64,000 nt of DNA, taken from contig NZ_JH594606.1 of assembly GCF_000243235.1 (NCBI RefSeq), positions 1,060,576 through 1,124,575 of the forward strand, given 5' to 3'. Made by a program: the position numbers and the translations under genes. Each line of letters begins with the position of its first letter. The first letter of the stretch is position 1. Shown here piece by piece: positions 36,280 through 45,325 of the stretch. Source of the DNA: Gillisia limnaea DSM 15749. GTDB taxonomy: Bacteria > Bacteroidota > Bacteroidia > Flavobacteriales > Flavobacteriaceae. The notes beneath the pieces are model-generated. The model was not told where the DNA came from. It worked only from the letters and a program-made list of their open reading frames with translations, and searched no databases.

Positions 36280-36635
36280 CGATAAAAACAAAATTTTTCC
36301 AAAATATAGTGGAAGAGCTTTTAAAACATCCTGATAAAATAGGCCTTCCAAATATGAAATTGCGATAAACCGCATTTTACCCCCCGCCCTTTTAACCTTC
36401 AAAGGCGTAAAAAATTCTTGACTTTCGATATATTTCACTTAATTGATCCCGCGACAAAGAAAAACACCTGCCTGGAATCTCTTCTCACTTCACCACTTAT
36501 GGTGATCGCCAAAAATTGTATCTTCTTTGCTGGGATTGGCACCGCTAGAAGTTTATTTTTCTTTCCAAATGCACCAAAACTTATTCTACGACACACAAAG
36601 GAGTTGAGCAATAAGTTCCCTTTAAAAAAAAATAG

Positions 36636-36844
36636 GCCGCCGCCATTGTATTTGCGGTTGTGGCTTTCTCAATTTACTTGAACATTTTTATGTTTAGTCC
36701 CCGAAACCAAATTCCGGAATGCAAAGAACAATGTACAGGTAGGAACAATCCCGTGGCCTGTATCGTCTTGCGTGACAGTGGCATACAAAAAGATCATTCA
36801 ATTTTTGTATGGAAGAGTATTATTGTACTAAAAACCCTGAGTAA
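36636..36844 (+). pseudogene. Remnant of a small membrane-anchored Cys-rich protein
   Basis: Following an in-frame TAG, the frame reads AAAIVFAVVAFSIYLNIFMF and then PECKEQCTGRNNPVAC. A shift of frame gives FCMEEYYCTKNPE and a stop at 36842-36844. The one hydrophobic segment plus paired cysteines suggest a small anchored or secreted protein that has lost its start. No family recognised. The remainder of the 36.06-37.08 kb gap shows nothing I can identify. Confidence 0.3.
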
Positions 36845-37082
36845 CATACAAATTCGAAGAGAGAAAAGTTGATTTAAATTAGTAAACAAATCCAAAAATA
36901 ATTCTTACCCCTAAAAATGGGTTCTTTCACAAAACTGGGGATATCACCCATTGACCAACGATTTTTTTCTTTCTACTTTTAAAAATTGTAAGAAATCTTG
37001 TACCTAATCTTTTCTACATACTCCCCTCTTTCAGACTCAGGAATAACCATTCTAAACAAAAAAATAACTTAAACAATTAATT

Positions 37083-38096
37083 ATGAAAAAGATGACGACG
37101 ATCTTTGCGCTATTGTTATTCTTGGGGACATTGTTTTCCTGCTCTAAAGATGAAGCTAAATTAAATGATCTTGATCCCGAAAAGGCTACTGTGTCCTTTG
37201 GTTCCTTATTGAATGACATGGTAGGTAACAAAACTGCCCTTAAAGATGATTTGGATGATTTACCGGAATGTTCCGATGCTATTCCTGCTTATGCTGAAGT
37301 AGCTATGACGCGCGGTGAAGCTTGGGCGGTAGGAAGCGATACCAACCCTATAAGAGTGGAGCTTAATCCAAATCCTTCCGATTTTGACGGGGATGGTGTG
37401 GACAACTATTTTACCGAAGAGTCTTCTGAATTGGAACTTGTTCCCGGGTTTTACTCCCTCGAATACTTTAAAATTTTTGATGCCGATGGCAATATGCTTT
37501 GGATCGCTCCACGAAGCAGAGGTTTTCAAAATTTAGTAGAGAATTCGCTGCCTTTACCAATATCGCTGAAGGCGGGAGTAAAAAAATATGTGAGCGTCGA
37601 TGTAATTTGCTTTGATGATCGCGTAGTAAATGAATATGGATATTTGTTCTTTGACGTACAGGCTAATGAACTTATAAAGTTCTGCATCTTTGGTAATTTT
37701 TGTAATGAAGATGGACGCCATTTTCCTGCACATTTTAATGTAAATGTTTGGAAATACAGCGGAGATTCAAATAATCCACGAGGACCGGCTATTACTTCAA
37801 ATGCCTCAAATAATGTGGGTGTGAATGATGCCGGAGATGCCTTTGGCGATCCGCTTTGCGTGTTTTTACCTGATTCAGAAGGAAGTGATGAATATTACTT
37901 TGAAATTACTTTGATGGAATCCGACGCTTATGATGCCCAGCCCGGAATAATAAGGAGTGGCGTAATAACCGATGATGATGTTAGAGCATTGTATGATGGA
38001 GAAGACAATACAGATTATTTCCACTTCAGGGAAGGAAACTGTGGCGGTGAAGATACCCCTGATCTTTTCGATAATCAATTAATGGCAGATATATAA
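37083..38096 (+). CDS. Hypothetical lipoprotein, 337 aa
   Basis: Signal peptide with lipobox (LFLGTLFSC) predicts a lipid-anchored, probably outer-membrane protein. The mature part is acidic and beta-rich with FDGDGVDNYFTEE (a calcium-binding-like Asp cluster), FKIFDADGNMLWIAPRSRG and several isolated cysteines (CSDAIPAY, ICFDD, FCIFGNFCNEDG) that may form disulfides. No known domain recognised. It stands alone at the right end of the decayed zone. A gene remnant overlaps its stop. Confidence 0.7.
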   Translation: MKKMTTIFALLLFLGTLFSCSKDEAKLNDLDPEKATVSFGSLLNDMVGNKTALKDDLDDLPECSDAIPAYAEVAMTRGEAWAVGSDTNPIRVELNPNPSDFDGDGVDNYFTEESSELELVPGFYSLEYFKIFDADGNMLWIAPRSRGFQNLVENSLPLPISLKAGVKKYVSVDVICFDDRVVNEYGYLFFDVQANELIKFCIFGNFCNEDGRHFPAHFNVNVWKYSGDSNNPRGPAITSNASNNVGVNDAGDAFGDPLCVFLPDSEGSDEYYFEITLMESDAYDAQPGIIRSGVITDDDVRALYDGEDNTDYFHFREGNCGGEDTPDLFDNQLMADI

Positions 38097-38098
38097 TT

Positions 38099-38560
38099 AA
38101 AGTACCTGTAGAATTTAGGGCTGTGAAATTAACTGAGGGTTTGCATCTGCCTAGCAGTTTAACCTGGGATGACGAGGGGAATCTCTTTGTGGTGGAAGCT
38201 GGCGGTGGGTTATTTCCTGAACAGTTGGCCCCAATGCGTATCCTACAAATAATGCCAAACGGTACCCAGGTTGAAGTGGTGAATTTAAGCGACAGAGGAT
38301 TAAAACCATCTGTAGTGGGAATCCCATGGTATAACGGATGGTTTTATGTAACTCATCGAGCAGATGATTTAACAGGTGATGTTTCACGGGTAAGCAAAAA
38401 TGGCCAGGTAGAGCTGCTTTTCAAAGGAATAATAGATAGCCAGGCAGAACATCAGATCAATGACATTAAGCTAGGTCCAGATATTCTAATGTATGTATCT
38501 GTGGGCCCTGCAGGAAATGCAGGGGTAATTGAGCCATCTGTCGCCCCGCACGAACGCTTA
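38099..38560 (+). pseudogene. Truncated SMP-30 / sugar-dehydrogenase-like beta-propeller gene
   Basis: The frame VEFRAVKLTEGLHLPSSLTW, DDEGNLFVVEAGGG, MRILQIMPNG, WYNGWFYVTHRADD, INDIKLGPDILMYVSVGPAG matches the propeller blades of secreted sugar/sorbosone dehydrogenase-like proteins. Both ends are missing: there is no good start (the first possible codon is GTG 38123), and recognisable sequence ends near APHERL, after which the array-type sequence begins (GTTATTATC at 38561). The missing part would be over half of a usual family member. It marks the left breakpoint of the cassette region. Confidence 0.65.
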
Positions 38561-38591
38561 GTTATTATCTCTCGTTTTTCTCACACAGTTT

Positions 38592-38897
38592 TTAATATAT
38601 ATATTCGATTTCATTTTTCAGATATGGAACTTTTACTTTGTAATAATTGTCATTTTCTGGATACATTACAATCAAATACATACTATCTATTCTAACGTCG
38701 TAATTTTTTTCGAGTATGTATTTATATAAACTTTGTTGCAAACGATATCTATTATGACTTGTATCATCGATATGACTTAAACCACCAACGCCTTTTTGCC
38801 ATTGATTTTGTTCTATTGGTTGACCGTTATAAATGTTGACGATGCGAATAGGTGCTGCTAGCGGCTGGCGTTTTGTCTCTCTGATTAATTTCTCCAT
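38592..38897 (-). CDS. Partial RecB/Cas4-like PD-(D/E)XK nuclease fragment
   Basis: The 101-aa frame contains WQKGVGGLSHIDDTSHNRYR and RLQQSLYKYILEKNYD, which resembles the C-terminal half of RecB/Cas4-like nucleases including the QxxxY motif (QQSLY); SMYLIVMYPENDNYYKVKVP follows as the usual last strands. The N-terminal part with the catalytic D and ExK is missing, and the first 20 residues look like translated intergenic DNA. ATG at 38897 overlaps the S15 gene end by 13 bp. It is likely a non-functional remnant at the old end of the array. Confidence 0.4.
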   Translation of the reverse strand: MEKLIRETKRQPLAAPIRIVNIYNGQPIEQNQWQKGVGGLSHIDDTSHNRYRLQQSLYKYILEKNYDVRIDSMYLIVMYPENDNYYKVKVPYLKNEIEYIY

Positions 38898-40567
38898 ATA
38901 GGAATTATAATAAAACTTTCGTTATGCCACTTTATTTCTAATGGCTCACCTGCATCTTTTATGGTCTCGTCAGATACCTGTTTTCCTGAACCATAGTTGA
39001 TTATCTCAAAAGGATGTTTGTTGATGTTGAGCAAAATTACAAGACGACTGCCTTCGTTTATTTTCTTGCTTACAAATCTGGTGTTGTCAAAAGGAATACT
39101 CTCTTTTTTATTGGATTGCAATAGCTGTCGTTTAGAACTGTCTTTGGCATAGCTTGCCCTGCCAACATATCGAGTAAGAAAAAAATATTTTCCATCAGGC
39201 ATAAGTTCATACAAGGCTAATGAAACATCCAAATCTTTCTTGTTGATGGTTGCAAACAGGTTTCCTGTAAATGACCCATTTATCAAAAAGCTTCTATTAA
39301 AAGGTTTTGATGTGAAGACTAAACCATTGCTTGCATCTAAGGTGTCAAAAATAATTTCAGGTGTGAAATAATTATTCTGGGTTTCCCTGTCTTTGAAATC
39401 TACTAATTGTTTTTCAAATCTTTTCTTTTTTGGTTTCTGAGTAACAAGTGCTTTATTGTCTAAATAAAAGATTAATGTGTCATTGTTTATTGCTTGCAAA
39501 GAAGGGGAATGTCGCCATTCATTTGCTCCCATAACCTGATAATTTACTTTGTCTTTCAATATTTCAGGTTTTGGTTTTCCTTTCAAAATATAGTCAAGCC
39601 ATTGATACGCCAAATCCATCACATTGATGTTGGCAACACTGTCAATTTCATAGCCCATTAGTTTTTTCGCAGGTTTTCGTTGTCCGCCCCAATGGTCATA
39701 AGGACCGATAACAAAATAATGGTTTGCATTTTTATTGTATTTGTTATGAAGTTTGAAATATTGTAAAGAACCAATTTGTGAACCATCATAATAACCAGTT
39801 GTCGTTAGGACAGGAATGTTGATTTTAGCGTATTCTTCAGGAGTCGGAACTAATGATTGCCAATAATTGTCGTAACTGGGATGTAGTAACCAATTTTGAA
39901 ATATCTCGTTTTTAAAACCCTCCAAACTGTCGAGATTTTTCCAAGCTATACCGCTATTAAACCATTCAAAAGGCAAACTACTTCTTATGGGTTCTTTTTT
40001 ATAAACATTGTCATTTGGCCAATATAACCCCAAATTCATTTGGACGTTATTTTCCATAGGAGTATCATAACCTGGCATAACGGCTACTTGTGGAACAATG
40101 GTTTTCAGTGCAGGATGAATGTTTTTTACCGTTGACCATTGAGAAAACCCCGTGTAACTGCCACCATACATACCGACTTTACCGTTGCACCATTCTTGTT
40201 TACTTATCCAATCTATAATATCGTAAATGTCAGCCTGTTCATTTTCGTAAGGGGCATAATGGTTTACATTTGTCCTAATTCCCCGAGCGTAGGCGACAAT
40301 TCCAACATAATCTCGGTCAGCCGATAGTTTTGCGAAAAAGTTATCTCCTTCTCCCTGATAGTATGTTGTGTAAAAAAGAACGACTGGTAACGCTTTTGTA
40401 TTGGTTTGCTTTTGAACTATGGTTGCTGAAATGTCAATTCCGCTTTTTGTTGGTATTAGTATGCTATCTTGAATGTGATAAATGGTATCTGACGATGTAT
40501 TCTCTTGTGCAAAAGAAAAAACTGCGAATGTAAGAAGAAAGCAAAGGATTGTAAAAATGTGTTTCAT
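38885..40567 (-). CDS. Secreted S15/CocE-family hydrolase (X-Pro dipeptidyl-peptidase-like)
   Basis: Signal peptide MKHIFTILCFLLTFAVFSFA leads into an alpha/beta-hydrolase of the CocE/NonD kind, 560 aa. The nucleophile elbow is MYGGSYTGFSQW (Ser137); a DRDYVGIVAYARGIR-type strand precedes it, PYDHWGG supplies the catalytic His, and a C-terminal jelly-roll (VSLALYELMPDGKYFFLTR) completes the fold. Members hydrolyse esters, amides or X-Pro peptides in the periplasm. It is the first complete gene of the minus-strand array; an attC-like palindrome lies at its 5' side (40615). Confidence 0.85.
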   Translation of the reverse strand: MKHIFTILCFLLTFAVFSFAQENTSSDTIYHIQDSILIPTKSGIDISATIVQKQTNTKALPVVLFYTTYYQGEGDNFFAKLSADRDYVGIVAYARGIRTNVNHYAPYENEQADIYDIIDWISKQEWCNGKVGMYGGSYTGFSQWSTVKNIHPALKTIVPQVAVMPGYDTPMENNVQMNLGLYWPNDNVYKKEPIRSSLPFEWFNSGIAWKNLDSLEGFKNEIFQNWLLHPSYDNYWQSLVPTPEEYAKINIPVLTTTGYYDGSQIGSLQYFKLHNKYNKNANHYFVIGPYDHWGGQRKPAKKLMGYEIDSVANINVMDLAYQWLDYILKGKPKPEILKDKVNYQVMGANEWRHSPSLQAINNDTLIFYLDNKALVTQKPKKKRFEKQLVDFKDRETQNNYFTPEIIFDTLDASNGLVFTSKPFNRSFLINGSFTGNLFATINKKDLDVSLALYELMPDGKYFFLTRYVGRASYAKDSSKRQLLQSNKKESIPFDNTRFVSKKINEGSRLVILLNINKHPFEIINYGSGKQVSDETIKDAGEPLEIKWHNESFIIIPIWRN

Positions 40568-40614
40568 TTTATTTATTTGTTTTTCATTTTTGTAGCGGGA
40601 TGTTTTTTACACTT

Positions 40615-40672
40615 GCCGCTAACTAATCATATAGTGCTGGCCTATCGGTGAGCCATTTGCTTAGTTATTGTG
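40615..40672 (-). repeat. attC-like palindrome b
   Basis: In gene direction it starts AATAACTAAGCAAATGGCTC and ends ATGATTAGTTAGCGGC, with TAACTAA / TTAGTTA arms around an inner GGC-GCC stem. Same family as the site at 56406. Confidence 0.65.
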
Positions 40673-40697
40673 CGCTCTTTTTTTCTTTCTTAATTAT

Positions 40698-41220
40698 TTA
40701 GTCAATAAATTCATTGACATTCAATTCTTTCAATTCAGCATACAATTTTTTATGCTGATTTGCTTTTTTAGCAAGTTCATATTCTGATATTTAATTCTAG
40801 CCCAATCATTTTTTCTTAAAAAATTCCGCATCAGAATATGTCTTTCTAAAGGTTCGCTATTCATCGGGCAAACGTACAAGTGATGAGTAATTGAATCTAA
40901 AATATCGTTCAAAGAATTTCCGTCTCGTATAAAACTTCTCTTTTTTCAATTCCTTGATTTCCTTTATGATAATATCCGAGTTTAATTAATCCAGATTTGA
41001 TTTTTTCAAATTCCGACTCATTATCATAAATAATGTCAATGTCAACAATTGGCTTGGAATCCAAATTCGGTACAGAAGTACTTCCAACGTGTTCAATACT
41101 ATATTCAAGTCCATTTAACCCGTTTTTAATTTTGCGTATTAAAGCTGCAAAATCTTTAATCCAATTTATTTTATATTTTTCGATTAGAATTCTGTTTTTC
41201 TTAAAAACGCTGTTAGGCAC
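40698..41220 (-). pseudogene. GrpB-family protein, twice frameshifted
   Basis: A UPF0157/GrpB nucleotidyltransferase-like protein can be read across three frames: INWIKDFAALIRKIKNGLNG and IEHVGSTSVPNLDSKPIVDI, then HHLYVCPMNSEPLERHILMR and NFLRKNDWARIKY, then YELAKKANQHKKLYAELKEL up to TAA at 40698. Breaks are near 40915 and 40795. All conserved motifs survive, so inactivation is recent. The first codon is GTG inside GTGCCTAACAGCGTT, which looks like a collapsed attC site (AACA joined to GCGTT). Confidence 0.85.
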
Positions 41221-41884
41221 TGGTGTTCTGCTTTTTATAATCTTCCACTTGATCTAACAATTCCATAGACTTCATTAAAGGTATCCATTCTTTCCCCCGA
41301 AAAATAAGTCGAAACCATTTCTTATTTCTATTTTCGTATTTAATGTTAATAAAAAGCCAAATTGAAATAAAAGTAAATGAAATTGTAAAGAACAATGTCA
41401 CTACCCATTGCAAAATACCCCAATCTGTTAGCATAGTTTCGTTCCACCAAAAGGTTGTCCAAACAGGAAGTTGAAGAAAGAGGATACGATTTACCCAAAG
41501 TGTTGACATTTTCAAGCTTACCAACTGCTCTTGTGTTCTTAAAATTGGGTCAGTTATATCCACTTGGTAAATTGTGATTAGCTGATAGAGATAAATAAAC
41601 AATGCCATAGCTGTCAAACCCATCTGGATAGAAGCCGAAAAAAGGAAAAACCTATTAGCTTCAGAGAATGAGTTTAAATAAATTGAACTCAAAGCAATTA
41701 CTCCGATACCAACCCATAAAATTCCAACCAATAGCGTAAAAATCTTAATTGGTTTCATTGAACCCAAAATATTATAAACCTTTACTTGGGTTATATCATC
41801 TGTGTTTTTTTTGTGTATGACAAAGCTCTCTTCCAATTTATCATTGGTAATTTGCCAAAGCTTTTTTAATTCTAACTCGTTCAT
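41213..41884 (-). CDS. Membrane protein behind ECF sigma factor (putative anti-sigma-like)
   Basis: 223 aa with a cytoplasmic N-terminus (MNELELKKLWQITNDKLEES) and four hydrophobic segments (FTLLVGILWVGIGVIALSSI; FLFSASIQMGLTAMALFIYL; LQWVVTLFFTISFTFISIWL). It follows the ECF sigma gene by 5 bp and shares its mRNA; ECF factors are commonly held by such membrane proteins, so a negative regulator is inferred. No zinc anti-sigma HxxxCxxC motif is present. The same gene order and topology recur at 50431-52388. No family name recognised. Confidence 0.65.
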   Translation of the reverse strand: MNELELKKLWQITNDKLEESFVIHKKNTDDITQVKVYNILGSMKPIKIFTLLVGILWVGIGVIALSSIYLNSFSEANRFFLFSASIQMGLTAMALFIYLYQLITIYQVDITDPILRTQEQLVSLKMSTLWVNRILFLQLPVWTTFWWNETMLTDWGILQWVVTLFFTISFTFISIWLFINIKYENRNKKWFRLIFRGKEWIPLMKSMELLDQVEDYKKQNTSA

Positions 41885-41888
41885 TTCT

Positions 41889-42395
41889 TTATGACATTAA
41901 TTGTGAAAATCTTGTTCTCAGTTTGTCTTTGATACGACCTATTTTTGTTCCGACATTGCTTACAGACATTCCTAATATCTCTGCAATTTCAGTATGGCTC
42001 TTGTCATCCAAATACAGTATCATCAATGCTTTGTCTATTTCTTTAAGTTCCCTGATAAATTGCTCCAACAAATTCAGTTTCTGTTCATCTTCTGATTTAT
42101 CTTCGGCTGGTACTTCTACCACTTGCTCATTTAGAAAGGTATGTTTCTGTGTTCGTGTTGAGCTTTTCCGATAAAAAGAGATGGCAACATTTAGTGAAAT
42201 CCGATACAACCACGTTGAAATTTTGTATTGGTCATTGTATTTGTGGATAGACTGCCAAATCTGAATCATTATTTCCTGTATGAGGTCTTGTCGGTCATCT
42301 ACATTTGGACAGTAGGTACGGGCAACTTTGAACAAAATTCCTTTATGCTGCTCGATAATTTCCTGAAAAAATTGCTGTTGCTTTTGTCTGTCCAT
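41889..42395 (-). CDS. ECF-type RNA polymerase sigma factor
   Basis: Group 4 sigma factor, 168 aa from ATG at 42395. Region 2 is DDRQDLIQEIMIQIWQSI and KISTWLYRISLNVAISFY; region 4 is ALMILYLDDKSHTEIAEI followed by LGMSVSNVGTKIGRIKDKL. Start and the hydrolase stop overlap as TAATG, indicating translational coupling. It likely controls its own three-gene cassette or a host regulon. A second ECF factor in the same arrangement lies at 51023. Confidence 0.9.
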   Translation of the reverse strand: MDRQKQQQFFQEIIEQHKGILFKVARTYCPNVDDRQDLIQEIMIQIWQSIHKYNDQYKISTWLYRISLNVAISFYRKSSTRTQKHTFLNEQVVEVPAEDKSEDEQKLNLLEQFIRELKEIDKALMILYLDDKSHTEIAEILGMSVSNVGTKIGRIKDKLRTRFSQLMS

Positions 42396-43450
42396 TATAA
42401 TTTTGAAAACCAATCTTTGATAAAAGTAAAAGATTGTGCGTTGTGTCTTACCCCGTTATGCGAAGTATTGTTAATTATCTGAATTTCACCGCTACTGTTT
42501 TTCAAAATGGCTTCTTTCGTTGCTGCTGCCGAAAACGCTTCGTCATCACTACCTATTAATACAAGCACTGGTTTGTGTACCGCACTTAATCCTGAAACAT
42601 AATCATCAGGTGTCGTACTTTTATTTGCACGATAGCTATACTTTCTCAACGGAACAGTTTCGGGCAAATTGAAAAAAAGTATAGGCAAGCTGTCGAAATC
42701 GTGATTGTCAATTTCATTGAGCATTGTCAAGCCAATAATTCGCTCTATATGGATTTTCATAAAAGGCTCTTCGGTTAGGTTTTCAGTGGGCTGACCTTGC
42801 AGAAGGGCAGGAGAGTTATGACCGATTAGAGGTGCGAAAAGCAAGAAGCCGTCAGGTTGTTCATATTGATTAGCCATTGCATAGCGTAAAGCTATTCCGC
42901 CACCCATTGAATGACCTGCAATAATTATTTTTCCATTGGGCTTCTCTGTGCGTACTGTTTTAATAATATCAGCCAAATCACCTACATACTGGTTGATATA
43001 ATCCACATCACCGCTTTTTCCTTCTGATTGTCCGTGTCCACGCAAGTCGATAGCGTAAACTTCGGCTTGCGTTGCTTCTTGCATCAATCCTGCTGTCTTG
43101 TTATACAGATATGCACTGCTTGCCACACCGTGAATCAGGATAATGGTATTCTGTGATTCATTGGGAAACCTGTAGGTGAAAATCCTTTTACTGTCGCGCA
43201 CAATAAAAAAGCGGTTTTCCGATTTGTACACCTGCTCAAACCCCATTTCTGCAATTGTCGCTGGCTCTGGCTCAGTCATTGGGATTGTCGGATTAAATGT
43301 TGGTTCAGATGTGTGTATTAGTTTGAAGGCTTCAATTCCCAAACTGTCTTTGTTACCACCGAAATACAAATCCAACATACTTTGAGCGGGAACGGAAGTA
43401 CTCCCTAAAAAAAGGAAAGATAGAAAGGAATAAATTTTTAAAGTCTTCAT
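42395..43450 (-). CDS. Secreted alpha/beta hydrolase
   Basis: Signal peptide (MKTLKIYSFLSFLFLGSTSVPAQ) and a serine hydrolase domain of the monoglyceride-lipase kind, 351 aa: TIILIHGVASSAY with the oxyanion HG, YAIDLRGHGQSEG, the nucleophile elbow IIAGHSMGGGIAL (Ser181), VLIGSDDEAFS (catalytic Asp) and INNTSHNGVRH (catalytic His). It is the first gene of a three-gene unit and overlaps the sigma gene by TAATG. The substrate is unknown; lipid ester or lipid-derived signal is a guess. Confidence 0.85.
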   Translation of the reverse strand: MKTLKIYSFLSFLFLGSTSVPAQSMLDLYFGGNKDSLGIEAFKLIHTSEPTFNPTIPMTEPEPATIAEMGFEQVYKSENRFFIVRDSKRIFTYRFPNESQNTIILIHGVASSAYLYNKTAGLMQEATQAEVYAIDLRGHGQSEGKSGDVDYINQYVGDLADIIKTVRTEKPNGKIIIAGHSMGGGIALRYAMANQYEQPDGFLLFAPLIGHNSPALLQGQPTENLTEEPFMKIHIERIIGLTMLNEIDNHDFDSLPILFFNLPETVPLRKYSYRANKSTTPDDYVSGLSAVHKPVLVLIGSDDEAFSAAATKEAILKNSSGEIQIINNTSHNGVRHNAQSFTFIKDWFSKL

Positions 43451-43613
43451 ATTTTGATTCTTTTAGTGAAACTTGTTTATCCAATTATTCGCAAGCCCTT
43501 TCAAAAAATCACAGTTGTCAGAAATATTTTTTTTTGTTTCAAGGGTTTAGATAGGGTTGTTTGGATATTTACCATCAGTTTGTTTTGAGGCATTGTCGTT
43601 CGTTCCGCTTGCC

Positions 43614-43748
43614 GCTAACGGTCTCGGTTCGTAAGGCAAGTGGCGTGAAGTAGGGACGCGTTCTTGTCGGCTTTGTTGTTTGTATCTTGGTCTCTAAAAT
43701 AAAATTTTTCACCAGAATACCCGCTATTTGCGCTTAACCGATATTATA
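43614..43748 (-). repeat. attC-like palindrome c (type A)
   Basis: In gene direction it runs from GATATAATATCGGTTAAGCG to AACCGAGACCGTTAGCGGC. The arms GGTTAAGCGCAAATAGCG and CGCCACTTGCCTTACGAACC pair imperfectly, and the middle TTTTAGAGACCAAGATAC is shared with sites m and o. It overlaps the 3' end of the DUF4105 gene. Confidence 0.75.
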
Positions 43749-44831
43749 TCCAGTTTTATTTATGTTCCTAACATTAATTAAGACTAAAATAATTAGTACA
43801 GGAATGATACCGACATCAAATGACTGATAATTAGTAATCCAGACGCCAATAGAAATTAAAATCATTGATAATAATATATAGGGCAGATATTTTTTTAATT
43901 GTTTTTTATAAATAAGTGGAATGTAAAATAAATATAGTGGATTGCACCAAAGAATATTTAAATTATTCTTTACTTCTGGGTGCTCCGAAAATATCCACAT
44001 TATCAGTAATAGTAATCCAATACTACCTATTGAAAAGGTAAAAATCAGTTCAAATCTCTTAGAAAATTTTAAAAGATAAACTAAGAGTAAAATTGAAAAT
44101 ATAACTATTGGTGAAATCCATTTTCGTAAATCCGTTTCTTCTTTACTTTTTTCTCTATTAAGGACTTTTTCTGAATTTACAAGATTTTGACTATCTAAAG
44201 TAGAATTATTGATTTCTTGTTTTAAATATTTAGGTAAAAACATACTTTGAAATCTACTACTTTTCTCATCTAATGATTTGCCTAACATTAGATTTGTACC
44301 AAACCGAAGCCAAGGTTTTTTTCTGAGATGAGAATTTATTAAATCTCTGTTGCTTAGCTCTAATCTTTCTTTAGGGAATTTCACCTCATTTTCTATTAAT
44401 AAATCACGAATTTCGGTAGAACAATTTTTTTCTAAAAAAGAATAGATGTAATATCTATTTTCGGGTCTGTAAAGAAAGTTTAGTTTTCTTATTAAATCTT
44501 TTTTTTCCTGCTGGCTAAGATTTAATTTTTGTTCTGAAACTTTTCTATTTTCACTTGAATATATTCTAATAAAATTTTCAGTTTTTTGGATGCCTAATTG
44601 ATATTTCAAACGACCTGTAATAAATTTCAAGGTGAAATTTGGTGTGTCAAAATCAAACACTCCAAAATTGTAAACTATATCAAAATTAGCATCTACAATT
44701 CTAATAGCTGAATGTCCGAAAACGGAATATACATCGTCCCCTGGAGAACACGTCAGAATGCTTATGTCAGGAGTACTTTTCGCGAGGCAAAATTGACTTA
44801 TTAGTATTAAGAATATGATTAATTTTCTCAA
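43734..44831 (-). CDS. DUF4105 (Lnb-like N-terminal) membrane protein
   Basis: 365 aa: signal peptide (MRKLIIFLILISQFCLA), then the DUF4105 domain ISILTCSPGDDVYSVFGHSA, ADFDIVYNFGVFDFDT-like stretch and FLEKNCSTEIRDLL with conserved His and Cys of this papain-like transglutaminase/amidase-type fold. Four or five membrane helices follow (IVIFSILLLVYLLKF; LIFTFSIGSIGLLLLIMWIF). Such proteins are common in Bacteroidota and have been linked to lipoprotein or peptidoglycan processing, but function is unsettled. The final codons lie in an attC-like site. Confidence 0.8.
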   Translation of the reverse strand: MRKLIIFLILISQFCLAKSTPDISILTCSPGDDVYSVFGHSAIRIVDANFDIVYNFGVFDFDTPNFTLKFITGRLKYQLGIQKTENFIRIYSSENRKVSEQKLNLSQQEKKDLIRKLNFLYRPENRYYIYSFLEKNCSTEIRDLLIENEVKFPKERLELSNRDLINSHLRKKPWLRFGTNLMLGKSLDEKSSRFQSMFLPKYLKQEINNSTLDSQNLVNSEKVLNREKSKEETDLRKWISPIVIFSILLLVYLLKFSKRFELIFTFSIGSIGLLLLIMWIFSEHPEVKNNLNILWCNPLYLFYIPLIYKKQLKKYLPYILLSMILISIGVWITNYQSFDVGIIPVLIILVLINVRNINKTGYNIG

Positions 44832-45282
44832 ATTTTGTTACAATAAAATTGGATATAACTCGTCATATCCTACGTTTTTCACCTCACATAAAGTTCTATT
44901 TCCGGGATAAAAGGAGTTTTATAACATCCCTAGTAAATCTATTAAAAATTTGTTAAAATCATATACGGGAATCCATAAAACTAAAATATTCACTCTCACC
45001 CACAAGATTGTCAAAATAATTTAGCGAAATATGTGGATTTTCTCATTATATAAGAATGATGAACAGAAAATTATAAGTTAGAACTTGATAAGTATTTCCG
45101 ATATGGTGTGAGGTTAAAAATTCAGCTTTTTCAAGCTATCCAAAATTCCATTCACCTTAAAATTGAACGCTTTTCCTGGATAAAAACAAATTTTGCTGTG
45201 GAAACAACTAAAAGAAGAAGAAAATAAAATTGAATTTCTTGGAATTATGGCCACACATTTGGCGGTACAAAAGTATAAAAAA

Positions 45283-45319
45283 AATCCGTAAAAAGCTTAT
45301 TTTAAGCCGTTTACGGATT
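45283..45319 (-). terminator. Hairpin terminator (minus strand)
   Basis: A perfect 10-bp stem (AATCCGTAAA / TTTACGGATT) with a 17-nt loop; on the minus strand it is followed by TTTTTTTATAC. It lies just behind the tRNA-like remnant at 45326. Confidence 0.7.
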
Positions 45320-45325
45320 CTAAAA

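Noticed and set aside
36418..36681. Plus-strand frame of 87 codons in the decayed gap
   Set aside because: No start context, no recognisable motif, and composition like non-coding DNA; only the neighbouring hydrophobic/Cys-rich stretch looks protein-like.
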